From Vandiemenella viatica (taxonomy: Eukaryota > Arthropoda > Insecta > Orthoptera > Morabidae): 64,000 nucleotides of DNA. Positions 44,990 to 55,222 of this stretch are shown piece by piece. Location of the stretch: assembly GCA_031002005.1 (NCBI GenBank), contig CM061919.1:38529088-38593087 (forward strand), given 5' to 3'. The first letter of the stretch is position 1, and each line of letters begins with the position of its first letter. The translations under genes and the position numbers were made by a program. The notes beneath the pieces are model-generated. The model made no database searches. It saw nothing but the letters and a program-made list of their open reading frames with translations, and was not told where the DNA came from.

Positions 44990-45381
44990 AGTTTTCGGAA
45001 TGGGATTCATTGCAAGACAGGAGGAGAATGAGGAGGATCATGGGAGTGTACAGGGCATATACTGGCGATGAGGCATGGAAGGTATTGCAATAGGTATGAA
45101 AATTAGTGCATGGAAGGGAAAAGATGACAATGACCACAAGCTGGCACACGATTTCAGGCACAAGGGTGTGGGAAGATTCTCGTTTTTATGTAAGAGTGTC
45201 AGGGATTGGAATAAGTTACGAAGAGAAATGATGAATAATTTGCCGAAAACGTTGAAAGAATTTAAATATAAAATTTGTAGAGGGCAAATGTAGGTGGCTG
45301 CATGATAGGGTGAAGATGGGGGTGTAGGGAAATTGCCACCGGAGCCTGTGCTCCACTGCAATTAAATTAAATTAATTAATT
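44990..45381 (+). mobile_element. CR1-like LINE, 3' fragment
   Basis: This is a strongly 5'-truncated copy of the family at 12640-16790. The frame at 45075-45293 (ISAWKGKDDNDHKLAHDFR, GVGRFSFLCKSVRDWNKLR) matches the end of that element's reverse transcriptase protein. The 3' part keeps GCCACCGGAGCCTG and an AATTAAATTAAATTAATT tail. The orientation is opposite to the host Helitron. Confidence 0.88.
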
Positions 45382-45382
45382 T

Positions 45383-45644
45383 CTATTTCGTACACTGCAA
45401 TAATGTGATGATATTTTTATTGTAATGCTTTATGGTACACGGTATTTTTTGTTTGGTTCCTGGCGCGAAAACAAATGAAGCTGACGATTTCCAACGCGGG
45501 AGCAGGCAACATATAACTGTCCATGAGAGAAGCATAAGATTAACGCCGCAAACACTCAACGACTGACCCTGGGATTTATTTATGGTCATAGCGAAAGCAA
45601 GCCGCACTGGAAATTGCAGTCGTTTAAATTCAAGTGGTACGTCA
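45383..45644 (-). pseudogene. Helitron helicase, last motifs
   Basis: The minus strand reads PTDVPLEFKRLQFPVRLAF, AMTINKSQGQSLSVCGVNL and WTVICCLLPRWK in shifted frames, matching the late Pif1-like helicase motifs seen intact at 23446-23979. The hAT at 45653-47256 separates it from the upstream half at 47265-47690. Frameshifts after the NKSQGQ block. Confidence 0.85.
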
Positions 45645-45652
45645 GTTGGTAC

Positions 45653-47256
45653 TAAGGATTGCAATCCCGCAGTGTTTTCAATCCCGCGGGATCCGCGCGG
45701 GATTTGCGCCAATCCCGCGGGATCCCGCGGGATCCGTGCGGGATTGGTACAAACAGTTTTTTAACGCATATATTTAAAACAGTTACTTAAAACGTTAATA
45801 AATTAAATAATAATTAAATTAGTAAATAATTTTTAATTTTAAATGATAAAAATTAACAGTTAACAATATTTTGATTGGCAAAATGATATTAAAACTTTTA
45901 GCGTGTCTTAAGTGTATTTCGAGGTTTTACATTCTTGTTTTCTAATCTAAACCAATTTTTAAATAAATAATAAAAATGAAAAATATTGAGTCATAGGTCA
46001 TATTATGTGCCTTACAATACATCACATAAGTTTAAAAATATGGTTTGTTTAGTGGCCAAGTTACCAGAGTTTTTGTTTTAATTCTAAATAAACGTTCCAT
46101 AACACCGAGAAAAGCATTCCATTCCACAAAGTGAAGTGAATATACTCAGTAAAGTGTAGACTTGGCTCGGAACAAGATCTCATAACTTTTTGTCACTGCA
46201 TAAGCACGAGATTGGCCTTTTTTTTCGTGATTCATTATAATATCTCCTGATTCCTTGATTGATATTACAGTTGATTCCATGTTATTAAAAGAAACTACTC
46301 ACCAACACGTAAACTGTCAAATATTTCAGATTTACTTATGTGGCGTAACGACGTTTTTAGAGTGGAAATTATTATTTTTTAGTAAGAAAGGAGACTTTCT
46401 CGACAAATGATTGGAGTGAAGTCCTCATAGGTTGTATCTCCCGATTTCATTGCAAACACACGAAATTACACACGTGAGGAAGACGGCGGAGGCAGCCGTT
46501 GAAGTATGGTGTTCCTACAACACAATTCGTCGATACACCGGTGAAAATTTCATTATAACTTTTTTTACCTTTAGTCGAAATAATAACAAGGAGAAGAGGG
46601 ATTAATTGAAAGCCTGAGCGACACATGTAAGCAGGCGGCTTTCGTCAAAGAAACGCATTGAGGCAGCGGCCAAAACAACAACAAGTCAAAGGATATATAC
46701 AATTTCCTTCTGATAGCTGTTAAATAAATAGGTACGCGATAGTGAAAATTACTATAACATTAGTTTCATATCAACGAATAATCAAATTTTCAGCCGCAAA
46801 TTAGGAAATTGTCACAATTACTTTATCTGAAAATACAGAAAATGGGAATAATGAAATCGTGAATAAAAAGCTGTAACCGTGTAGTTGAGATAGCGTGTGC
46901 GACACTTAAAAAATAATTATATAGTTAGAAAATCGTACTAAATACGCACCATAACTCAAATTACAGAAATGTGTACTGGAAACAAACCTAAGTTTTGATG
47001 GATACGTAAAAGTTTATTTATTTACTTACGAATGACGAAGGTTGACAAAAACAAACGCTTGTTCACAAGAGTCAAATGCCAACTGGAAGGGTACAGGGTG
47101 CAATACATCCGACAGAGACCGAGTGGGGCAGTGAGTCACGCAGACTGACACGAGTTTCCGCCGGATTTTGCGGATTGCGGATCCGCTTAATTTTGTGCGG
47201 GATCCGCCAGACTGTCTAATGATGCGGGATCCCGCTTTGCTGGATTGCAGTCCCTA
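45653..47256. mobile_element. hAT element family 3, copy 1
   Basis: The 8-bp duplication GTTGGTAC (45645-45652, 47257-47264) flanks termini TAAGGATTGCAATCC and, from the right, TAGGGACTGCAATCC. Both ends carry GC-rich palindromic words such as AATCCCGCGGGATCCGCGCG (about 45690) and GATCCGCAATCCGC-like motifs (about 47165-47235). Length 1604 bp. It has no coding sequence that I recognise. It cuts the Helitron helicase gene. Confidence 0.92.
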
Positions 47257-47264
47257 GTTGGTAC

Positions 47265-47690
47265 CACTGGGATGCGAGGTATCAACACATCTTCTCCCTT
47301 ATATTTTCCCTATGGAATGGTTGCTTCGATCACATTGTTCAGTAATTTTTTAACTGCTAGCCGTGTGACATTACAAAGACGGTTGATATTTCGCAACATT
47401 ATGAGCACCGATCCTAATTTTAATTGAAGATTATGAGGCGGCAACTCCAGTGAGTTCAAAAATTCTGGTGGGTAGTTGATGACATCATCTTGGTTAGTTG
47501 CGCAATCAACTGATTTGTATGTCCTTAATTCACCGGCAATTTCATTTCGAATTTTGAAATTTATTTCATTTATATCCGTGTTACTGTCTCTGCGTTCAAC
47601 CAAAAAATTGACAGGAAATGTAATGCAGCCAGCCAAAACGTCTACGGGGATTTTGTCATTACCAATGCCAATGAGTTGTTTTGAAAACAT
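47265..47690 (-). pseudogene. Helitron helicase, middle part
   Basis: The frame at 47310-47690 contains NEIAGELRTYKSVDCATNQ, VINYPPEFLNSLELPPHN and LKLGSVLIMLRNINRLCN. It is collinear with the first half of the fragment at 23446-23979 (YTSIDNVMDQED, PQEFLNSLNPSGLPP, LKIGAPIILLRKL). It is the same gene as 45383-45644, split by the hAT. Confidence 0.88.
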
Positions 47691-48074
47691 TTCTTCAGCT
47701 CGATCATAAAGTACCTTTGTTTTGTTTTAGTTGACTAGCAGTAATATTATTTTCGTTGATTACAAGCAAACCCTTTTTTTCCTAAGAACTTTATTTTGGG
47801 CAGCCACAGACTAATATCCATACAGTCTAATCAACTTGAAGGCATACCAGAGATAATCCTAACGCGCCTTTTTTTTGGTGACTGTTTTGTATGGGAAAAG
47901 AAAAGTGTTGATTTCACTATTTTCCTCGCAATTTTTACATTTTTTTCTCTCCATAAGAACCTTACTTGTGGATTAACGAAAATATGGAAAACAATTACCC
48001 AAATTGGTGGAGCCGTTCTCGAGTTTTGCGTCTAGCAACACATTTGGGGATTCATTTTTATTTATATAGATAGA

Positions 48075-48477
48075 TTTTAAAAGAAAGAAAGTATTATTAC
48101 TCGCAGCCAATTCAATCATCGTGAATTCTACCTGAACATAATTTAAAATGAATGATACCCATCACCACAAGGCTTATCAGAACTTTGCATTCTTATAACA
48201 ATAGGGTAAGTGTGACTCGATCGTCAGACGCTAATGCATATCACTTCTCAACTGAAATACCAGTATCGATTTTGTTTTTTAGGTATTCCCAGTATTGCAC
48301 CCTTCTAACTGATGCATTCTATTTTCATAGTCGAAACTTTCGTGATAGGAGGCATGGGTCTAAATGTAAACACATTGAACAAATAAACACACAACTGGTT
48401 TTCGAGAGAAACGAAAATTTAAAAAAACCAAGGAAATGCCACGCACGGAGGAAGTAATGATAACACCTACGTCAGTG
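48075..48477. other. No recognised feature
   Basis: Lies between the 5' end of Helitron A and the 5' piece of Helitron C. A 101-codon plus-strand frame (48152-48457) shows no known motif. Confidence 0.5.
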
Positions 48478-48767
48478 ATATTATTTTCGCTGATCACACG
48501 CAGGCATAGATTAATATCCATAGAGCCTAATCAACTTGAAGGCATGCCAAAGATAACCCTAACGCACCTTTGTTTTGTTTTGATTGAGGGAAAAGAAAAG
48601 TGTTGATTTTACTATTTTCCATCCAATTTTTACGTTTTTTTTCTCTCCATAAGAACCTTCCTTGTGCCTTAACGAAAATATAAGAAAAGGAATTAGACGA
48701 ATTGGTCGAGCCATTCTCGAGTTTTGAGCTTAGCAATACATTTGGCAATTAATTTTTATTATATAGA
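48478..48767 (-). mobile_element. Helitron C, 5' segment
   Basis: About 290 bp align with the 5' segment of Helitron A (47770-48074): shared phrases are AATCAACTTGAAGGCAT, GGGAAAAGAAAAGTGTTGAT and CTCCATAAGAACCTT. The 5' terminus TCTATATAATAAAAATTAAT on the minus strand is exactly at 48767 and touches the CTAG of the next Helitron. Confidence 0.75.
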
Positions 48768-48940
48768 CTAGCTGGTGCACACGACTTCGTTCGTGTTTGT
48801 AAAGAACTTGGATTCACAGCCACCGACATCTAACAACCATAGTGCACGAAGGGAGACGCGATGCTATTACCACACACAAATGCCAGTCATCTGCGCTATG
48901 TAGTTCAGGCAGCTAAGTATTGTAGCACTGCAGCGTTTGA
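48768..48940 (-). mobile_element. Helitron D, 3' end
   Basis: CTAG (48768-48771) is preceded on the minus strand by a hairpin ACACGA/TCGTGT with a 6-nt loop and GCACCAG. The T after its CTAG is the first base of Helitron C, so the two elements are head to tail without a spacer. The right limit is not visible and is given only approximately. Confidence 0.6.
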
Positions 48941-48944
48941 ACAG

Positions 48945-49560
48945 TAGTGCTGTACATTGTGAATTACACTAAACGCAGACAAAACACAACTCATAGTATT
49001 CGAAAAGCAGCGCCTGCCGGAGCCAAAGCGGCTGGCTCGTAGAATTCAAACGCACAGCCAACTGTCTAGGAATTACACTGGATAGCAAACTGCCATACAT
49101 CGCCCAATAGGACAAAATAATTAATGAGATTAAAAAACGTTTATCGACACTGCTCCTGCTCCGAGGACTCCAGACGGGCTACAATTACAACACTATCATG
49201 ATACTATATAAAACACGAACACACATCACATATGACCACCCCATCCTACTTCACACTCCCTGGACAAGACAAAAACGAACTCGACAGTCTCGAAAGACGA
49301 GCCACAAGGACAGCCTACAGACAGACTCATGTCCCTCAGTAATGACGCAACCTATCGCTTAGGTGGGGTCACTCCACTGTTCGAGCAAGCCTCGGAGCTA
49401 CATGCTGCGGCCGCCCCCATCCCCTCCATACCACCAGCCGCGAGCAGGCCGTCACTATTAAGCCACTGCTGGGCCAGCACCACTAACTCCCAGGCCACTG
49501 TGCCTTTGCACGATGAATATAATATAATAGTACAATATGAACTGTGAGTCCCACTTGCTT
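48945..49560 (+). pseudogene. Non-LTR reverse transcriptase C-terminal fragment
   Basis: Short open pieces on the plus strand read LNADKTQLIVFEKQRLP (about 48970-49020), LPGQDKNELDSLERRATRTAY (about 49258-49320) and SNDATYRLGGVTPLFEQAS (about 49335-49395). They resemble the region after the reverse transcriptase palm in jockey/R1-like elements (NADKTQ, LERRATR). Frameshifts and stops are frequent. Base composition is richer in GC than the flanks. Confidence 0.6.
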
Positions 49561-50955
49561 TAACTAAGGAGGACGCACGCAGAAATAACTAACCATGACG
49601 GACATGACAACTATACTACCTTCCGCTTTCCATCTACCCACAATATTCCACTACCACAAACCCTTCCCAGGCATAGACGCGTTGGGCGGTGTGCCACGGA
49701 TGCCCTGGTCTCCACTGTAACACTCAATCGTAAACTAAGCAACAGGGACGGAGGGGCAGGAAATGCCCAATAGCGTCCCGTGTCACCAGGGCCCGTGACC
49801 TGACGAGTGTAGTGGACGCCCGACCTGTCAAATGCGTCCCAGCTGGCAGCCATCATCGGTCCAAGGTCGACGAAGCTCCAGTTGTTTCTGCTTGAATATG
49901 TGTGGAAGTTGGTTTGTATGCTTGTCGGTGTTTCTGCTCAATTGTCTACATAGAGCTGTGGTTTTCTCTTTTTAAGATGGGTAATGTCCTTGTAGCGCAC
50001 TTTGTTCGCACCAGTTGGCTTTATTTCGTTTACTAAATGTGCGATACTGTCGTTTTATGATCCAAAATTCTTAAAATAGACCATGGTTCTCATATAAGTG
50101 AATGGGGATGAACTGGTAGGAATCCTCACACTCCTAATGTTACCAAGGTGGCTTAATACTGTTCAGTATAGCTGTATTGATGCTCACAGGGCGAACAGAA
50201 AAGTATGAAGAACCTAGTGGTTTCATTAAACGAAATTTTAAGTTTTTTCTTGTATTACGAACATGCAGTGACAAAACCATACTTGATATTCATTTTTAAA
50301 AAAACTAGAGTATTAATGTTAGCAATGTTATCCACTGCAAATTCTCATAACTGTAGGGATAACTATACGTCATTAGCTATGATTTGTGACAAGTTTAGGA
50401 ATGTTGGAAACTAGCACGTCCTTTTCTGGTTTTGGACAATTAACACAGTACACCAAGTTGAAATTTCGGCAAAAACTACTTGAATAGTAAACTTTTTTTT
50501 CTATATCAGAGTCCTTAAACTAAGATGGCTTTTGCGCCTTAGACTCAACTACGCAGAGATGTCGCTCAAACCGTGGGTGCAGAAAATGTAATCCTCACAA
50601 CTCGTGAAATGATAGAATGTTGCTATTCTTGGTTCGGAAATTCTTTCAAATCCTTTGAGTGTTGCTGAGGAGTCTGTGTATTCACGCGAGTGTGAGAGAC
50701 TCGGTGTTAAGTGATTGTCTGTTTGCTAATGTCTGCAAGAGCTTAAAATTTGTGTCTCTTTGTGCGACTGTATCAATGAATTTTGAAGTACGAGTATAAT
50801 GGTGGATAACTTTGAGAGCGTGATGTGTGATGTGTGTGGGTGAGTGATTTATTGCCTATATGAATTGATAGTTGAATAGTTGAATTAGTGTCTGTAAAAG
50901 CTGACATATGTTGATAGATGTCTGTATGTAGTGTTTCTGTGCATCGGATAAAGTG
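49561..50955. other. No recognised feature
   Basis: A GC-richer stretch at 49600-49860, then ordinary AT-rich sequence. No gene or repeat I can support. Confidence 0.5.
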
Positions 50956-50959
50956 TCTG

Positions 50960-50965
50960 TCTGTG

Positions 50966-51055
<90 letters not shown>
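50960..51055. repeat. TG microsatellite
   Basis: An array of TG with occasional TTTG interruptions. Its open frames (cysteine/valine or histidine/threonine runs) are artefacts. TG-rich sequence continues less strictly to about 51450. Confidence 0.95.
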
Positions 51056-51057
<2 letters not shown>

Positions 51058-51925
51058 ATGACGAGGTTTCTTTGTGTAGGTGTTTGCTGCTGTCGAAATA
51101 CATGTACATGAGTGAGAATATACGCCAGAGTTCTTGCCTGTGTGGTGATGTTCAACTGAATGTTAGTGGCTGTATCTGAATCTGTGTGTGCGAGAGAGTT
51201 GGTTGGTGAATTAGTGTAAGTGTTTTTGTGATGTCTGAATGTGTATATTTCCGTTTATGTTAGTAGCTGTGTGAATGTGTGTGAGGTTTTTTTAGGTGAG
51301 TGTGTGTTTATGTATGCCGGTGTACGTCTGTGTGCGGTGTGTGTTGGCAAGTTTTGGTGGATGTCTGAATGGGCGTGGCTTGGTTTTTGTGTTAACCAGT
51401 GGATGTATGTTGCTGGGTGTCTTTGTGTAGTTATGTGTTAATGCGGTTTGTTGGATATTAGTTGGTGACTGCGTATTGTTTCTTGACGTGTGCTGGCAGA
51501 TATCTGTCCTTGTGTGAGCTGGTTGCTGAAGGCCTGTTATTGATAAGTCTTTGTCTGTATTGCGATTGCTTACTTCAAAATGTGTGTGGCGACAGTGTAA
51601 GTTCTCTAGGGTCTAAACGTAAATTTTCTATTATGGACAACAGTCTAATATAATTTATAAATTCGATGATTTTTATTTCTGTAGCGGTTACAGAAAACAT
51701 TTTCGGCAACTGTCTAAGATGTCTAATTGTTTCAATCATGAGATTATTATAAACAGTCTGATTCTTTGAATTTTTGCATTACTGTTTTTTAAACATTTAT
51801 GAGAGGTGTTTTCCATGACGTCGGAGGTTGTAACAATTTCGTGGATTTTAAAGTGTAAATATGGTACCTAGTATCGAGCGAATAGATAGATATTTGTGGG
51901 GTATAACCAGGCACCATCTTCCGCG
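51056..51925. other. TG-rich to ordinary sequence, no gene
   Basis: Scattered TGTGTG words thin out toward 51650. Nothing else is identified before the pentanucleotide array. Confidence 0.5.
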
Positions 51926-53150
51926 CTGAACTGTGTTGCACTGCTCTGCACTGAGCTGCACTACGCTGTCTGCACTGCTCTGCTCTGCACTGCGCTGCAC
52001 TGCGCTGCACTGCACTGCACTGCTCTGCACTGCGCTGCACTGCGCTGCACTACTCTGCACTGCTCTGCACTGCTCTGCACTGCGCTGCACTGCTCTGCAC
52101 TGCGCTGCACTGCGCTGCACTGCGCTGCACTGCACTGCACTGCACTGCGCTGCACTGCACTGCACTGCACTGCACTGCTCTGCACTGCGCTGCACTGCAC
52201 TGCACTGCACTGCACTGCACTGCGCTGCACTGCACTGCACTGCTCTGCACTGCTCTGCTCTGCACTGCGCTGCACTGCACAGCACTGCTCTGCACTGCTC
52301 TGCACTGCGCTGCACTGCACTGCACTGCACTGCGCTGCACTGCACTGCACTGCACTGCACTGCACTGCTCTGCACTGCGCTGCACTGCACTGCACTGCAC
52401 TGCACTGCGCTGCACTGCACTGCACTGCTCTGCACTGCTCTGCACTGCACTGCACTGCACTGCACTTCACCGAGCGTGGTGGTGTAACGGATAGCGTTCT
52501 GGCCTCGCATTCGGGAGGACGGCGGTTCGAATCCCCGTCCGGGCATCCAGATTTGGGTTTTCCATGGTTTCCCCAAATCACTCCAGGTGAATGCCGGGAT
52601 GCTTCCTTCAAAAGGCCATGGCCGAATTCCTTCCCATTCCTTGCCCCCATCCTTTCCCGTCTCTAAAGACCACGTTGTTAAAAAGGGACGTTAAACTGTT
52701 AAAAAAAATGCACTGCACTGCACTGCACTGCTCTACACTTCGCTGTACTGCACTGCACCGCGCTGAACTGTGTTGCACTGCTCTGCACTGCGCTGCACTG
52801 CTCTGCACTGCGCTGCATTGCTCTGCACTGCGCTGCACTGCTCTGCTCTAAGCTTCACTGCTCTGCACTTCGCTTCACTGCACTGCACTGCACCGCGCTG
52901 AAGTGTGTTGCCCTGCTCTGCACTGCGCTGCACTGCTCTGCACTGCGCTGCACTGCTCTGCACTACGCTGCACTGCTCTGCACTTCGCTGCACTGCACTG
53001 CAACGCGCTGAACTGTGTTGCACTGCTCTGCAATGCGCTGCACTGCTCTGCACTGCGCTGCACTGCTCTGCACTGCGGTGCACTGCACTCCACCCCGCTG
53101 CACCGCACTGAACCGTTCTGAACATCGCTGCATTACGCCGCACTTCGCTC
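51926..53150. repeat. CACTG-type pentanucleotide satellite
   Basis: About 1 kb of five-base units, CTGCA, CTGCT and CTGCG in irregular order, is interrupted by a SINE at 52472-52708. The right half is more diverged (CTTCA, CTGAA units). Because 5 and 3 share no factor and no unit creates a stop, all frames stay open and yield proteins of up to 256 codons built of repeated ALHCT or SAVQC. These are not genes. Short bursts of the same pentamer recur in the macrosatellite to the right. Confidence 0.95.
52472..52708 (+). repeat. tRNA-derived SINE inside the pentanucleotide array
   Basis: The head has an A-box-like TGGTGTAACGGATAGCG (52480-52500) and a perfect B box GGTTCGAATCC (about 52524-52534). 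The body is CATCCAGATTTGGGTTTTCC then ATGGTTTCCCC, and the tail ends in eight A's (about 52701-52708). Pentamer repeats flank both sides, so a target duplication cannot be distinguished from the array. The body matches the LINE-associated block at 36225-36375. Confidence 0.92.
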
Positions 53151-54361
53151 ACAGCGTACCATATTGTGAGCCGTAATTCCACACTCATCTGCTTTATCCT
53201 TTACCAATTTCAATTTATACTATTTCACTGCGTTTGATAAAATACTCAATTCTGCATTTTATAATACTGTCCAGTCTCCCAACCCCTTCACTAAAAAATA
53301 CTCCACTCCCATATTCCTAAAATCAATTTCCAGCTTGCAGTCAACATTCCTCAATATCGTGATAAAATTCTGTACTCACATTTTAGTTATCATTAAGGAT
53401 TGCAATCCCGCACTGTTTTCAATCTCGCGGGATCCGCGCGGGATTTGCGCCAATCCCGCAGGATCCCGCGGGATGCGTGCGGGATTGGTACAAACAATTT
53501 TTTAACGCATATATTTAATACATAATTACTTAAAACGTTAATAAATTAAATAATAATTAAATTAATAAATAATTTTTAATGTTAAATGATAATAATTAAC
53601 AATTAACAATATTTTGATTGGCAAAATGGGATTAAAACTTTTTAGCGTGTATTTCGAGGTTTTACATTTTTGTTTTTTAATCTAATCCAATTTTTAAATA
53701 AATAATAAAAATGTAAAATATTGAGTCTTAGGTCATATTATGTGCCTTACAATACATAATATTTAAAAATATGGTTTGCTTAATGGCCAAGTTACCTGAG
53801 ATTTTTTTTTTTTAAATTTTACATAAACGTTCCATAACATCAAGAAAAGTATTCCATTTTACAAAGTGAAGTGAATATACTCTGTAAAGTGTAGACTTGG
53901 CACAGAACAAGATCTTATAACTTTTTCTCACTGCACAAGCTCGAGACTTGGCCTTTTTTTGCGTGATTCATTATTATATCTCCTGATTCCTTGTTTCATA
54001 TTATAGTTGATTCAATGTTATTAAAAGAAACTACTCACCAGCACGTAAACTATCAAGTATTTCAGATTTACTTATGTGGCGAAACAACGTTTTTAGAGTG
54101 GAAATTATTATTTTTTAGTAAGAAAGGAGACTTTCATGGCGAATTATTGCAGTGTAGTCCTCATAGGTTGTATCTCCGGATTTCACTGCAAACACACGAA
54201 ATTATACACGTGAGGAAGATGGCGGAGGCAGCCGCCGAAGTATGGTGTTCCTACAACACAATTTGTCGATACACCCGTGAAAATTTCATTGTAACTTTTT
54301 TTACCTTTAGTCGAAATAATAACAAGGAGAAGAGGGATTAATCGAATGCCTGAGTGGCATA

Positions 54362-55222
54362 CACAGGGCGTTCGCCGGAAAACGCTACCCTCCCAGTCTG
54401 TTGCCGTCGGCAACTTGCTCGGACAGTAGAGCCAGCAGCTCCCGCCACACGGCACCGTGAATCACCGCACTGTTTAACACCTCCGCTGCCCCAACAGTGC
54501 AGTGACGCAGTATAATGGGACCCTTACATTGTTAAGAACGGTTTCTTTGCATTGTAGCTAGTTTGTGACTTCAGTCTCTTATTAATCAGTGTTGTGAATA
54601 AACGTTTCTTTGCGGTTTGGCTGGTTTGGGGCTTCATACTCTTATTAATCTGTACCGTGTTTGAGTGTGAGTAAAATTATGGTACGTTACAGTTTGCAAC
54701 AAAGAATATTTCTCTACGATACATATGTGAAGAAGAAGTCGTTTAAAAAGTGTCGCAGTAAATTTCGTCGCGAATTTCCTGGCGTTTTACTGCCAGCTAA
54801 ATCAACAATTCTGCGTCTGGTTAAAAAAGTAAGAGAAACGGGTTCATTTTTCAACAAAAAGAGACTGTCGGTCAACCGTATTCTCACAGAGGAGAAAATT
54901 GAAGATATCGCTTTTCGACTAGAACAGTCACCCAAAAAATCATTAAGTCAGTTAGGGCAGCGTGCATCTCGAAATATGTTCAGAAGATGTGAAATGTGCA
55001 TTACACAAGAGGGTCAACACTTCCAGCATCTTTTATAAGGTAAGCTAATGAATTACGTCACATTTAAATGCTTAGCACATACAAGTTTATGAAGCGTAAT
55101 TATTATGAAATAGTCCGCGGCCGACGGTCGAACAATGCCGGAAGTTGACCGCTCGCTCGCCGGGAGCAGTTTCTTCCTTGTAGCGCTAACAGCGCGTTGC
55201 GTTTCCCGGCGAACGCCCTGTA
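54362..55222 (+). mobile_element. Tc1/mariner-type element, internally deleted, 861 bp
   Basis: Inverted ends CACAGGGCGTTCGCCGG and, from the right, TACAGGGCGTTCGCCGG lie between TA dinucleotides (54360-54361, 55223-55224), the Tc1/mariner target duplication. The sister hAT copy lacks it near 46630. It encodes only the N-terminal DNA-binding part of a transposase. Confidence 0.9.
54679..55038 (+). pseudogene. Mariner-type transposase N-terminal helix-turn-helix part
   Basis: From ATG at 54679, 119 codons: MVRYSLQQRIFLYDTYVKKK, CRSKFRREFPGVLLPAKSTI, LRLVKKVRETGSFFNKKR, EEKIEDIAFRLEQSPKKSL and SQLGQRAS. This is the conserved paired helix-turn-helix region of a large insect mariner-type group (Pfam DUF4817-like plus a second helix-turn-helix). 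After QRAS the sequence becomes unrelated and stops at 55036-55038. The whole catalytic DDE/D domain is deleted. Bracketed by intact inverted repeats, it could be moved only by a full-length relative. Confidence 0.88.

Larger units (their letters stand above)
44840..48074 (-). mobile_element. Helitron A, minus strand, with two nested insertions
   Basis: The 3' end on the minus strand is CTAG (44840-44843), preceded by a 6-bp hairpin GACAGA/TCTGTC (44851-44868). The 5' end TCTATCTATATAAATAAAAA starts at 48074 after a host A, or at 48070 with the same rule. Pif1-like helicase fragments on the same strand support one element. Inside lie a CR1-like LINE tail (44990-45381) and a hAT (45653-47256). 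Without them the Helitron is about 1.2 kb and non-autonomous. Confidence 0.8.

Noticed and set aside
50856..51179. Histidine/threonine or cysteine/valine-rich small proteins
   Set aside because: Translations of the TG microsatellite. The frame at 33172-33407 over the CA repeat is rejected for the same reason.
51848..53188. Very long open frames (up to 256 codons) on both strands with cysteine-rich repeat proteins
   Set aside because: They are translations of the CACTG-type pentanucleotide array. All frames are open for a trivial reason and no frame shows biased change.
53991..54341. 116-codon frame inside hAT family 3 as a transposase
   Set aside because: No hAT motif is visible and the corresponding region of the sister copy is not open in the same frame.
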